Part shown: in pieces, positions 1 to 9,512 of the stretch
Layout of the letters: the number at the start of each line of letters is the position of its first letter
How positions within the stretch are numbered: position 1 is the first letter of the stretch
Source: a bacterium
GTDB lineage: Bacteria > SZUA-79 > Acidulodesulfobacterales > Acidulodesulfobacteraceae
Assembly: GCA_021784835.1 (NCBI GenBank)
Contig: JAJYHI010000032.1
Coordinates: 1-33,673, forward strand
Length of the DNA stretch: 33,673 nt
Direction of reading: 5' to 3'
Notes under the pieces: generated by a model
What the model saw: only the letters and a program-made list of their open reading frames with translations
Told to the model about the DNA's origin: nothing
Database searches by the model: none
Position numbers and translations under genes: made by a program

Positions 1-486
1 TTATTTGTTAATCTCTTCATCTGCTTTAATTACCGAGTCCGCCATATCTTTTCTGTACTGTTTTAATTTTTCCGACAGGGCGTTATCCGATAAGGCAAGA
101 ATCGATACTGCTAAAAGGGCGGCGTTGACGCAGCCGCTTTTGCCTATGGCGGTGGTCGCTACGGGTATACCGCCCGGCATTTGGACTATGGACATCAGGC
201 TGTCTAATCCGTTGAGGGCGGAGGCGTTAAGCGGAACGCCTATTACCGGCAGGATAGTCATTGCGGCGACGACGCCGGGGAGGTGTGCGCTCATTCCTGC
301 CGCGGCTATTATGACCTTTGCGCCCTTTTTTTCGGCAGATTCGACTAATTCCACCGTTCTTTTTAAAGTTCTGTGCGCCGACGATACATGCAGTTCGTAA
401 GAAATTCCGAATTTTTTAAGCGTCTGCGCGGCGTTTTCTACATCGCCTAAATCGTTTTTAGAACCGGTCAATATCAAAACATCCAT
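1..486 (-). CDS. purE: PurE, 5-(carboxyamino)imidazole ribonucleotide mutase
   Basis: PurE class I converts N5-CAIR to CAIR in de novo purine synthesis in the cytoplasm. The 161-residue length is normal for the family. The N-terminal phosphate/active-site loop reads TGSKNDL (family usually GSxSD), followed by the catalytic-histidine segment SAHRT and the glycine-rich AAAGMSAHLPGVVA and PVIGVPL segments. The start ATG at 486 has a strong GGGGGA ribosome site just upstream, and the stop codon is the first triplet of the window. It is the last visible gene of a minus-strand group that also contains purD and purH. No purK is visible, so the carboxylating partner must lie elsewhere or be absent. 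Confidence 0.96.
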   Translation of the reverse strand: MDVLILTGSKNDLGDVENAAQTLKKFGISYELHVSSAHRTLKRTVELVESAEKKGAKVIIAAAGMSAHLPGVVAAMTILPVIGVPLNASALNGLDSLMSIVQMPGGIPVATTAIGKSGCVNAALLAVSILALSDNALSEKLKQYRKDMADSVIKADEEINK

Positions 487-521
487 AAAGTCAATCCCCC
501 TTTTATTTTTGTTTTTAATTA

Positions 522-1409
522 TTAATCGTATAAATTAAATATAGACAATTTTTTTAAAGTTTCGTCGGGGACGTCTTTTTTTGCCGTTACTACGGCTTGG
601 CGCAACGACGAATTGCAGGAGCATAAGCCGCTTTTCGTAAAGTCTATTTTAGAGGCGGATTCTTTAATAATTTTCTTAGCTTTTTCAGCGTTTTCGAGGA
701 GAATTTTAATAATCATATCGGCGGTAACGTTCTCTTCTTCTTCGTGCCAGCAGTCGTAATCCGTAGCCATAGCTATCGTCGCGTAACATAATTCGGCTTC
801 TTTGGCGAACTTGGCTTCAGTGGCGTTAGTCATGCCTATGACGTCAAAACCGTTATTTTTATAAAAATAAGACTCCGCTTTCGTGGAAAATTGAGGTCCT
901 TCAATGCATATATATGTGCCTCCTTCATGGCAGGCGACGTTAAGATTCTTACAGGATTCTATTAATATTTTGCGCAGATAAGGGCAGACGGGTTCCGCCA
1001 TCGAAACATGCGCTACTATGCCCCCGCCGAAAAAAGTACTTTTTCTATTTTTGGTAAAATCGAAAAATTGATCTACTATAACCATATCTCCCGGTTTTAT
1101 CTCTTTTTTAAGGCTGCCTACGGCGCTGACCGAAATAACTTTTTTTACTCCGGAAACTTTTAACGCATATATATTAGCGGCGTAATTTATTTCTGACGGC
1201 AAAATTCTATGTCCTTTTCCGTGTCTCGGCAAAAAAACTAATTTTTTACCTTTTATTTCACCGAATACCAGCTTGTCCGACGGGCTTCCGAAAGGAGTAT
1301 CTACCGATTCTTCCCTTACGTTAGTCAGCCCTTCCATTTGATATAATCCGCTTCCGCCTATTATTCCAAGAATATCCGTTTTGTTTTCCGAATTTTCTAC
1401 GTTTTTCAT
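522..1409 (-). CDS. mtnP: S-methyl-5'-thioadenosine / purine nucleoside phosphorylase
   Basis: It phosphorolyses methylthioadenosine (or a purine nucleoside) to the free base and a ribose-1-phosphate derivative, recycling purine and the methionine-salvage sugar. Visible signatures are the phosphate-binding IIGGSGLY near residue 17, LPRHGKGHR, the base/ribose-binding [14 protein letters not shown], and [31 protein letters not shown] near residue 200. The TDYDCW aspartate pattern favours MTAP-type adenine specificity over inosine/guanosine. The family usually has a proline in MTNxPE; here it is MTNATE. The length of 295 is typical. An AAGAGGT ribosome site supports the ATG at 1409. It lies 35 bp upstream of purE, consistent with coupling salvage to de novo synthesis. 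Confidence 0.92.
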   Translation of the reverse strand: MKNVENSENKTDILGIIGGSGLYQMEGLTNVREESVDTPFGSPSDKLVFGEIKGKKLVFLPRHGKGHRILPSEINYAANIYALKVSGVKKVISVSAVGSLKKEIKPGDMVIVDQFFDFTKNRKSTFFGGGIVAHVSMAEPVCPYLRKILIESCKNLNVACHEGGTYICIEGPQFSTKAESYFYKNNGFDVIGMTNATEAKFAKEAELCYATIAMATDYDCWHEEEENVTADMIIKILLENAEKAKKIIKESASKIDFTKSGLCSCNSSLRQAVVTAKKDVPDETLKKLSIFNLYD

Positions 1410-1463
1410 ATTTTTACCTCTTTCATTTTGTTATTTGGTTTGTTTATTTTCATCAAAAAAAAA

Positions 1464-2129
1464 TCAATTATTTTTAATAGAACACATAAGCCTTTTTTTG
1501 ATATTGTTTTCTCCTTCTCTGACGACTTCTATATTTTTACCGTTTTTAAGTAATCTTATTATAGTAGAAGAACCGCCTGTAAGCTCTCCGGCATTTATCG
1601 CTATAACATTTGCGCAATCTTTTTCGGGTATACCGGATAAAAACATTTTATTCAGTTCGTTAAAATCCGAAAAACTTTCTTTACCGGATGAATTTGCGCT
1701 CGTAGAAATTAGAGGAAAATCAATCATATCAAAAATTTTTTCTGCAAACGGATGAGGAGAAATTCTTGCGGCGCAAGAGTCTAAACCGCCGGTAAATAAG
1801 TAATTATTTAAAAGTATCTTTTTTTTTAATTTAAAGATAATCGTGAGAGGTCCAGGCCAAAATTTAGATATTAAATCTTCTTCAGGCCTCTTTAATTCCG
1901 CAATATCTACAAGCATTTTTAAATCTTTAACCAATATCGGAAGCGGTTTTTTAAAATCTCTGCCTTTAAAAGCGTATATTTTTTTTACCGCGTTGTCGTT
2001 CAAAGCGTTTCCGCCTATTGCGTAAGATGTTTCCGTCGGATATATTATTATGCCGGAATTCCGAAGATGCTCTTTGATTAAAACATATTCTTCATCAGTC
2101 AATGCGTTGAATTCATAAATTTTTACCAT
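1464..2129 (-). CDS. tsaC: Threonylcarbamoyl-AMP synthase (Sua5/YciO/YrdC family)
   Basis: It makes L-threonylcarbamoyladenylate from threonine, bicarbonate and ATP, the first step of t6A37 tRNA modification. The single YrdC domain fills the 221 residues: IIIYPTETSYAIGG near residue 28, KIYAFKGRDFKKPLPIL, FWPGPLTIIF, the ISTSANSSGKES loop and a C-terminal GSSTIIRL. There is no C-terminal Sua5 extension. Full Sua5 proteins are much longer, so this is the short TsaC/YciO-like type. YciO paralogues look similar and cannot be excluded from sequence alone. It sits in the minus-strand purine group between mtnP and a DMT-family membrane protein, with gaps of about 55 bp. Confidence 0.9.
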   Translation of the reverse strand: MVKIYEFNALTDEEYVLIKEHLRNSGIIIYPTETSYAIGGNALNDNAVKKIYAFKGRDFKKPLPILVKDLKMLVDIAELKRPEEDLISKFWPGPLTIIFKLKKKILLNNYLFTGGLDSCAARISPHPFAEKIFDMIDFPLISTSANSSGKESFSDFNELNKMFLSGIPEKDCANVIAINAGELTGGSSTIIRLLKNGKNIEVVREGENNIKKRLMCSIKNN

Positions 2130-2187
2130 ACTTTATTCTTTATAATATATGCTTTATTTAAAAATTTATATCTCTATTTGTTTCTAA

Positions 2188-2676
2188 TTATTTTTCTTCG
2201 TTTTTATGGTTTTCGACGTCTTCATGGGACGAAACTATGACGTAAACGCCGCAAAGAGTGATAAAAATCCCGACCCATCTCATTAAAGGAACCGGCTCGT
2301 CAAGCGTAACGGCGGCAAGTATCACAGTCAACAAGATGCCGATACTGACAAAAGGATATGCGACCGAAAGGTCGATTTTAGAAAGCGTTTTTATCCAAAA
2401 AAACATAGATATCAAATACAGGATTATTCCCGCTATAACAAACTTATTCATAAAAATAACAGTCAGTATTTTTACGGTTTTTATTATTAAAACATATTTT
2501 TTGTATTTTAACGGTTGCGCGGATAATGACGAAACCGGGCTTTTACCGCTTAAACTTCCGGCAGCGTTTTTAATATTTATCATTCCGTATTTCATAGATA
2601 ACTGCGCAAAAACGCCGGTTAAAATACTTATTAAAATATTAAGTAGTACCTGAGGTTTGAATTTAATTAAATGCAT
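2188..2676 (-). CDS. Small DMT-superfamily (EamA/SMR-like) inner-membrane protein
   Basis: A 162-residue protein with four predicted membrane helices at roughly 10-30, 72-92, 98-120 and 132-152. The tail has the pattern LDEPVPLMRWVGIFITLCGVYVI, typical of the EamA/SMR fold, where a conserved glutamate-proline pair precedes the last helix. Family members export small cations or drugs, or flip lipid-linked sugars (ArnE/ArnF-like). The substrate cannot be read from sequence. A polar insertion of about 40 residues between helix 1 and helix 2, rich in serine and lysine, is longer than in classical SMR pumps. It lies 31 bp downstream of purD in the same orientation and is probably co-transcribed; a link to purines is not evident. 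Confidence 0.75.
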   Translation of the reverse strand: MHLIKFKPQVLLNILISILTGVFAQLSMKYGMINIKNAAGSLSGKSPVSSLSAQPLKYKKYVLIIKTVKILTVIFMNKFVIAGIILYLISMFFWIKTLSKIDLSVAYPFVSIGILLTVILAAVTLDEPVPLMRWVGIFITLCGVYVIVSSHEDVENHKNEEK

Positions 2677-2707
2677 AAATTATATCGCTTAGTTGTTGCT
2701 TAAAAAA

Positions 2708-3991
2708 TTAATTTAAAGCTTTACCTATATCTTTCCTGTAATATTTATCTTTAAAATCTATCTTTTCAGCAATATCGTAAACAGCTTTTATTATATCTTT
2801 TCCTTTCCCTTTTGCGCAGATGTTTAAAACTCTGCCGCCGTCGGTTGAGTATTTTCCGCCGTTTTTTTTTGTTCCTGCATGAAAAATATAGTATTCTATG
2901 CCGTTTTTATCGGTAAGTCCATTATTATTAAAATTTTTATCAAAAATTATTTCGTAACCCGTTTTATAATCTTTAGGGTAACCGCCGGAAGCAATAACGA
3001 GACATAAGGACTCGTTACCGTCGAAAACAAGGTTATAATCTTTTAAATTTTCGTTTATTACGCTTAAAAACAGTTCTATTATATCGGATTCAAGCCTTAT
3101 GAGTATGGCCTGAGTCTCAGGATCTCCGAATCTTACGTTAAATTCGAGGACGTAGATATCTTCGCCCTTTATAATTAGTCCTGCGTACAGTATTCCTTTA
3201 TATTTTATTCCTTCTTTTTTTAATCCTTCCAGCGTAGGTTCTATGACGTTTTTGTTTATTTTGTTAATTAAGTCTTCGGAAACATACGGGTTCGGCGTAA
3301 CGGCGCCCATACCGCCGGTATTTTCTCCTGTATCTCCGTCTCCGATTTTTTTGTAATCCATGCTGGTAATTAACGGCTTATATGATATTCCGTCAGTAAC
3401 TATCATATAAGAAAGTTCAAACCCGTCTAAATAATCTTCTATAACGACCGTCTCTCCGCTTTTGCCGAATATTTTGTCGACAAATATGGATTTCAGTATT
3501 TTATCGGATTCCCCGGCATTTTTTGAAATGAAAACGCCTTTTCCTGCCGCAAGCCCGCTTGCTTTTATAACTAAAGGATGCGGCTTATTTTTGACGTAAT
3601 TTTCGGCTTCGCTTAAATCGTCGAAAGATTTGTATCCTGCCGTTTTTATATTATATTTTTTAAGAAAATCTTTAGAAAATTTTTTAGACGACTCTAAAAG
3701 CGCGGCTTTTTTGTCGGGTCCGAATATTTTAAGCCCTGCAGAAGTAAATTCATCGGCTATACCCATAGACAAAGGTATTTCTGGACCTACTACGGTTAAG
3801 TCTATTGTATTTTTTAAAGCAAAATCAAGAAGCCCTTTTATATCGTCCTGTTTAATAGGAACGTTAACCGCAACGGTTTCGGTCCCGCCGTTTCCGGGTG
3901 CGCAGTAAATTTCTGTTTCTATTTTTGATTTTTTAACGGCATAGGCTATGGCATTTTCCCTGCCGCCGGAACCGATTATTAATATTTTCAT
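2708..3991 (-). CDS. purD: Phosphoribosylamine-glycine ligase (GAR synthetase)
   Basis: PurD joins phosphoribosylamine and glycine with ATP, the second step of purine synthesis. The ATP-grasp enzyme is complete: N-terminal MKILIIGSGGREN, AAGKGVF in the ATP-grasp B region, GENTGGMGAVTPNPY and the metal-binding VLEFNVRFGDPETQ. The normally conserved GGREHA reads GGRENA. The frame stays open upstream, giving possible starts at a TTG at 4012 and an ATG at 4006. I chose the ATG at 3991 because the protein then begins exactly where homologues do, with a GGAA 9 bp upstream. The resulting 427 residues match the family. It lies between purH and the DMT gene, and the spacing suggests one transcript. 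Confidence 0.94.
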   Translation of the reverse strand: MKILIIGSGGRENAIAYAVKKSKIETEIYCAPGNGGTETVAVNVPIKQDDIKGLLDFALKNTIDLTVVGPEIPLSMGIADEFTSAGLKIFGPDKKAALLESSKKFSKDFLKKYNIKTAGYKSFDDLSEAENYVKNKPHPLVIKASGLAAGKGVFISKNAGESDKILKSIFVDKIFGKSGETVVIEDYLDGFELSYMIVTDGISYKPLITSMDYKKIGDGDTGENTGGMGAVTPNPYVSEDLINKINKNVIEPTLEGLKKEGIKYKGILYAGLIIKGEDIYVLEFNVRFGDPETQAILIRLESDIIELFLSVINENLKDYNLVFDGNESLCLVIASGGYPKDYKTGYEIIFDKNFNNNGLTDKNGIEYYIFHAGTKKNGGKYSTDGGRVLNICAKGKGKDIIKAVYDIAEKIDFKDKYYRKDIGKALN

Positions 3992-4029
3992 TTTATTATT
4001 TTCCATTTTCAAAAAGAGAGCAGATTTAT

Positions 4030-5622
<1,593 letters not shown>

Positions 5623-5672
5623 AATAATTTAATACCTTTTTTTAAATTAATTTGATTTTAAAATATTATATA

Positions 5673-5729
5673 TAGTAGAATATATGAAAAAATTTATTAT
5701 ATTCTACTAATTTTAATTATTTATTTCAA
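5673..5729. promoter_or_regulatory. Inverted repeat with face-to-face promoter candidates, purH / small lipoprotein
   Basis: Two perfect 12-bp arms, TAGTAGAATATA (5673-5684) and TATATTCTACTA (5698-5709), are separated by 13 bp. Each arm contains TAGAAT readable as a -10. For purH (minus), TTGAAA at 5729-5724 lies 17 bp from TAGAAT at 5706-5701. For the lipoprotein (plus), TTGATT at 5652-5657 lies 18 bp from TAGAAT at 5676-5681. The two promoters would overlap and point into each other. The repeat could instead be a repressor operator. The arms and spacings are seen directly; promoter activity is inferred. Confidence 0.5.
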
Positions 5730-5770
5730 TATAAATAATAATTTTATTGAGAGCGGGAGGAAGATATTTA

Positions 5771-5932
5771 ATGAAAAAAATAAAAATTGCGCTTCTTGCA
5801 TTTATACTTTTAGTCGCGATAAATTTTTTAAGCGGATGCGCGCTTTTGGTGGTAGGCGGACTTGCCGGGACCACCGGATATTTAGCGGCAAAGCAGGGGT
5901 ACGGCGTACAGTCTCCCGTTACAAAAAAGTAA
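5771..5932 (+). CDS. Very small lipoprotein (53 residues)
   Basis: A lysine-rich N terminus (MKKIKI) is followed by a hydrophobic stretch and a lipobox LSGC, with the lipidated cysteine at residue 23. The mature part is only about 30 residues: a glycine-rich hydrophobic segment, LVVGGLAGTTGYLAAKQGYG, then a short polar tail. The glycine spacing resembles glycine-zipper lipoproteins. The start is ATG 5771, because GGGAGGAAG sits 8 bp upstream; an in-frame TTG at 5747 would place that ribosome site inside the gene. The function is unknown. It stands alone between purH (divergent) and the PfkB kinase. Confidence 0.7.
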   Translation: MKKIKIALLAFILLVAINFLSGCALLVVGGLAGTTGYLAAKQGYGVQSPVTKK

Positions 5933-6041
5933 CAAAAGCAAATTTAACGGGGCGGTTTTTTACTGCAATTATTGCCTTAATCAAATTAAGTACGCCGCCG
6001 CCCGTTATTAATATTATTAATTAATTTAATGGAGTAATTTT

Positions 6042-6953
6042 ATGGCAATTACAGTTATAGGTTCTATAGCAATAGACGAAATTGAAACTCCTTTCGAAAA
6101 AACAGGAGATATTCTAGGGGGTTCGGCGACATATTTTTCTATGGCGGCATCGTTTTTAACCGACGTAAAAATTATAGGAACGGTCGGCAAAGATTTCGAC
6201 AAAAAACATTTAAACGTTTTTAAAGACAGATCTATAAATATTAAAAATATCAAGACAGAGGACGGCAAAACTTTCAGGTGGAAGGGCAGATACGGCTACG
6301 ATATGTCCGACCCCGAAACTATAATGACTGAACTCGGCGTATTTTCTTCATTTAAACCGGTTGTTCCTCATGATTCTAAAGACGATATGATATTTCTTGC
6401 AAATATAGATCCGGAAATACAGTTTGATGCGCTTAAACAGATGAGTTCTCCTAAACTTTCGGCTCTAGATACTATGAATTTTTGGATAGACGGTAAAAAA
6501 GAAAAACTTATAAATGTTCTTAAATTAACCGATATATTTATAATCAACGAATCCGAGGCAAGGCTTTTAACGGGTAAATCTTCAATTTTCGACTGCGCCG
6601 AAACTATTTTTAAATACGGCGCAAAGATATTGATTTTAAAAAGAGGAGCATACGGCGCCACGATGTTTTTTGAAAATAAATTTTTTATGGTTCCGGCGTA
6701 TCCTTTGGAAAACGTCGTAGATCCCACGGGAGCAGGCGATTCTTTTGCGGGCGGTTTTCTCGGCTATATGGATAATACCGGAGATATGTCGTTTGAAAAT
6801 CTTAAAAAAGCGCTCGTGTTCGGAAATATTATGGCTTCGTTTGCCGTAGAAGGTTTTTCCGTAAGCAGATTTTTGACTATACGGATGGACGAAATTAAAG
6901 AAAGATTTAAAAAATTCAGGGAAATGACTTATTTTGAGGAGCTTAACGTATAA
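6042..6953 (+). CDS. PfkB/ribokinase-family carbohydrate or nucleoside kinase
   Basis: A 303-residue ribokinase-fold kinase that transfers phosphate from ATP to a sugar or nucleoside hydroxyl. N-terminal VIGSIAIDEIETP and LGGSATYFSMAASFL form the substrate side. DTMNFWIDGK lies mid-protein, and VVDPTGAGDSFAGGF near residue 225 gives the anion hole and the catalytic aspartate (D233). GGAGT-type ribosome sequence (TGGAGT) precedes the ATG. The family has many substrates. Its position opposite a purine operon containing a methylthioadenosine/nucleoside phosphorylase makes adenosine, another nucleoside, or ribose/methylthioribose reasonable guesses, but nothing in the sequence decides it. Confidence 0.88.
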   Translation: MAITVIGSIAIDEIETPFEKTGDILGGSATYFSMAASFLTDVKIIGTVGKDFDKKHLNVFKDRSINIKNIKTEDGKTFRWKGRYGYDMSDPETIMTELGVFSSFKPVVPHDSKDDMIFLANIDPEIQFDALKQMSSPKLSALDTMNFWIDGKKEKLINVLKLTDIFIINESEARLLTGKSSIFDCAETIFKYGAKILILKRGAYGATMFFENKFFMVPAYPLENVVDPTGAGDSFAGGFLGYMDNTGDMSFENLKKALVFGNIMASFAVEGFSVSRFLTIRMDEIKERFKKFREMTYFEELNV

Positions 6954-7021
6954 ATCCTCTTGCATTTATAGTTTTATTTAATTAACCCTTTAATAATATT
7001 CTATTATTTATCTTATTTATT

Positions 7022-7819
7022 ATGGAATACATTGGTAAAAAAAGCTTTTTAAAGTTTGCAGTCTTATTATTAATTGCTGCGGTAATTTTTCCTTTGCTGT
7101 CCGGTTGCGGCATGTCGGCGGTTTCCAAAAAAAACAAACTTAAATCGAATCTTTATTATAGGCTCGGCGTAGGTTTTTATCATAACGGCAATTATATAAA
7201 AGCAATGCAGGAATTTATAAGGGCTAAAATGTTTTATTCGTATTCCGCTAAAAATTATAACGCCATAGGTATAATATATATGAAAACCGCCCGCGAGAAC
7301 AGAGCCGTAAAAAACTTTAAAAAAGCCGTAAAAATAAATCCTCAATTTTCGGATGCATATTATAATTTAGGTTTAATATACATAAAAAAGAAAAATTACA
7401 GGCAGGCAAAAATATATCTGAAAAAAGCATTAAAAAATCCTTTTTATAACAAACCTTACGAAAGTTATACGCAGCTTGCAAAAATTTATATAGCCGAAAA
7501 CAAAATTAAAAAAGCGAAAAAAATATTGACCGTGTCCATGCTTCTCGACAAAAATTATTTTTTAACTTATTATTATCTTGGAAAATGTATGCTTTTAGAA
7601 AACAATCTGCCGGCAGGGCTGTATTATTTTAAAAAAACATTAGATGCAAATATGTTTTTTATGCCTGCCAAATATTACGAAGGCTTGATATATTTTAAAC
7701 AAAAAAGATATAATAAAGCAAAATATATATTTTATTCGGTGTATGGTGCTGATAAAGCGGATAAATACGGCGTAGAATCTTTAAAATATATTAAGAAAAT
7801 CCTTATCTTGTTAAAATAA
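7022..7819 (+). CDS. TPR-repeat lipoprotein (PilF/PilW-like)
   Basis: A signal peptide with lipobox LLSGC (cysteine 29) is followed by a chain of tetratricopeptide-like repeats from about residue 43 to the end. The repeats are most regular at LYYRLGVGFYHNGNYIKAMQEF, NYNAIGIIYMKTA and AYYNLGLIYIKKKNYRQAKIYLKKAL. The 265-residue length and lipoprotein-plus-TPR architecture match PilF/PilW, the pilotin-like lipoproteins for outer-membrane secretin assembly, but TPR proteins are easily confused. In gammaproteobacteria pilF is followed by rodZ, and here the next gene is also rodZ-like, 15 bp away, which supports the PilF reading. No other type IV pilus genes are in view. Confidence 0.8.
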   Translation: MEYIGKKSFLKFAVLLLIAAVIFPLLSGCGMSAVSKKNKLKSNLYYRLGVGFYHNGNYIKAMQEFIRAKMFYSYSAKNYNAIGIIYMKTARENRAVKNFKKAVKINPQFSDAYYNLGLIYIKKKNYRQAKIYLKKALKNPFYNKPYESYTQLAKIYIAENKIKKAKKILTVSMLLDKNYFLTYYYLGKCMLLENNLPAGLYYFKKTLDANMFFMPAKYYEGLIYFKQKRYNKAKYIFYSVYGADKADKYGVESLKYIKKILILLK

Positions 7820-7834
7820 AGCGGGTGCATATTT

Positions 7835-8587
7835 ATGGAAAATGAAGATTCCTATTATGAAACTGTCGGAGAATATCTAAGTACGAGCAGGAAGTCTTCA
7901 AGGCTTGGAATAGCGGAAGTTTCAAATATAACCAAAATAAATGCGTCTTATATAGAAGCAATAGAAAACGACGATTTTTCTTTGTTTTCTTCACCTCAGC
8001 TATTAAAAGGATATATAAAACTTCTTGCAAAAACCGTAAATGCCGATGAAAAAAAGGCCGTTTCTTTATTTGAATCGGAATTAAAAAGCAATTTTACCGG
8101 CAAAGCGGTCGAAGATATAGTCGGAGAAAAATTTAAAGAAGAAATAAAGAGATCACAGAGTTTCCGTAGAAAATTTTTATTCATATTATTCGGCGGAATT
8201 TTAATTATTATTTTGTCTTATGTTTCGTTAAAATTATACGGTTACATAAAAACATTAAGAGCCTCAGAGACGCATAAAGTCTCTATGCCGCTTAATTCTC
8301 CGGCCGCCGTGAATCCTGTTAAAAAAAAACTTAAGAAATACGGCATACTGCTCAAAGGAAAAATAGTAAAAAAAACGTGGGTAGCGGTCAAAATAGACGA
8401 AAGGCATACAAAAACGTCCATGCTTTATCCAGAAGAGTCTAAGACTTGGAAAGCAGATAAGAGATTAAGGATTAAAATAGGAAACGCAGGCGGTATTATA
8501 TTGAATTATAACGGCAAAGATATCGGAAAGCCCGGCAAAGAAGGGCAGGTCGTAACTTTGTTTTTCCCGCCTAAAAAGAAAAAGTAG
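7835..8587 (+). CDS. rodZ: RodZ-like cytoskeletal/HTH membrane protein
   Basis: RodZ links MreB filaments to the membrane and cell-wall elongation machinery. Visible are an N-terminal Xre-type helix-turn-helix (about residues 10-75, with IAEVSNITKINASYIEAIENDDF and LLKGYIKLLAK), a basic juxtamembrane stretch (RSQSFRRK), one transmembrane helix at about 113-135, and a C-terminal periplasmic DUF4115-type beta domain from about 165 (WVAVKIDERHTK ... GIILNYNGKDIGKPGKEGQ). At 250 residues it is slightly shorter than E. coli RodZ, with a short linker. It lies 15 bp behind the TPR lipoprotein, likely in one operon, and converges on the COG4280-like gene. Confidence 0.87.
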   Translation: MENEDSYYETVGEYLSTSRKSSRLGIAEVSNITKINASYIEAIENDDFSLFSSPQLLKGYIKLLAKTVNADEKKAVSLFESELKSNFTGKAVEDIVGEKFKEEIKRSQSFRRKFLFILFGGILIIILSYVSLKLYGYIKTLRASETHKVSMPLNSPAAVNPVKKKLKKYGILLKGKIVKKTWVAVKIDERHTKTSMLYPEESKTWKADKRLRIKIGNAGGIILNYNGKDIGKPGKEGQVVTLFFPPKKKK

Positions 8588-8602
8588 CAGAAGACCGAAA
8601 TA

Positions 8603-9346
8603 TTATATCTTTTTCCTGCTTTTAGAGGCATAACCTATTTTATCGAATATAAAAGAAAGCATCAGTAATATTATTCCGATTGCCGATATAATAAGCGCAA
8701 GATAGTCATCCTCTATATTTATATTAAATCCCTGTAAACCCCAGTAAATTCCAAAACTCAATAGCAGAACGGATGCCAATCCTTTCATCCAGTGAGACGG
8801 TATTTTCTTAAAATATTTTCTTAAATAAACCGAAAGCAGTATAACTATGATTGAACTTAAGGCAAGAGCCGATATTACCGAAAGCCACTGTTTGTCCGTA
8901 ACGGCAAAAGGGACTGCCACAACCGCTACTTCGAATGCTTCTATTATTACGGCATTTAGCGCCACGATGAAGGATTTGAAAGAGCATTTTTGATGTTTTA
9001 CCATAGCGCTTTCAGCTTTTTTAAAAAGCGGTTTTTCTCCTATTTTTTTTGAAAAAGGAGTTAAATAGAATACAAAACTTATCAGTTTATAAGAAAAATA
9101 TAAACCGACCGCTAAAAGTATCCCGCCTATTATTAATTTGACTGTAGTTATAGGTACCGTTTTAATTATAGTTACTCCGCCTAAGAAAAGAATAAACAGC
9201 GTTCCGACGAATCCTATCAGGGCGCCGGCTAACGCGCTGGAAAGCCCTATGTCTTCACCCACTATAAAAACTATAGCCGACACTTCGCTAAGTTCCACTA
9301 TTGCAACGGAAAATACGGCTATAAATATTAATATACTGAAATTCAT
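8603..9346 (-). CDS. COG4280-like multi-pass membrane protein
   Basis: A 247-residue protein with about six or seven membrane helices. Two glutamate-containing motifs lie in equivalent places of the two halves: VELSEVSAIVFIV near residue 17 and AVIIEAFEVAVVAVPFAV near residue 133. The internally repeated acidic motif in hydrophobic helices resembles COG4280 membrane proteins and, more distantly, LysE/GDT1-type cation or solute transporters. The central loop (KKIGEKPLFKKAESAMVKHQKC) is basic. Function and substrate are unknown. It is transcribed away from the tusA-like gene and shares a symmetric intergenic region with it, so the two may be co-regulated. Confidence 0.7.
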   Translation of the reverse strand: MNFSILIFIAVFSVAIVELSEVSAIVFIVGEDIGLSSALAGALIGFVGTLFILFLGGVTIIKTVPITTVKLIIGGILLAVGLYFSYKLISFVFYLTPFSKKIGEKPLFKKAESAMVKHQKCSFKSFIVALNAVIIEAFEVAVVAVPFAVTDKQWLSVISALALSSIIVILLSVYLRKYFKKIPSHWMKGLASVLLLSFGIYWGLQGFNINIEDDYLALIISAIGIILLMLSFIFDKIGYASKSRKKI

Positions 9347-9439
9347 AATATGTAAATTATACCAGAGTTTTAAAAAAAATTGATATAAAAATCTTTATTG
9401 ACTTTTTTATCGTTAAGTAATAAGCTAAAAGAATCTAAG

Positions 9440-9505
9440 AATTATACATTTGCATTTGTTTATTCAAGAGATGTATAATTTTAATATTATTATTTATTAA
9501 GGAGG
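9440..9505 (+). promoter_or_regulatory. Symmetric divergent promoter region and strong ribosome site of tusA-like gene
   Basis: A perfect inverted repeat AATTATACAT (9440-9449) / ATGTATAATT (9471-9480) flanks a 21-bp spacer. The right arm holds TATAAT at 9474-9479, with TTGCAT at 9450-9455 (18-bp spacing), pointing to the tusA-like gene. The left arm holds TATAAT on the minus strand (9446-9441), pointing to the COG4280-like gene. AAGGAGG at 9499-9505 lies 7 bp before the ATG. The repeat could be an operator, or a bidirectional promoter whose symmetry follows from the two -10 boxes. Confidence 0.5.
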
Positions 9506-9512
9506 TTACATT

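Noticed and set aside
5..400. 131-residue plus-strand frame at the left edge
   Set aside because: Antisense to the well-supported purE; no independent signal.
5747..5770. TTG start extending the small lipoprotein by eight residues
   Set aside because: The extension would consist of the ribosome-binding site itself and would spoil the lysine-rich start of the signal peptide.
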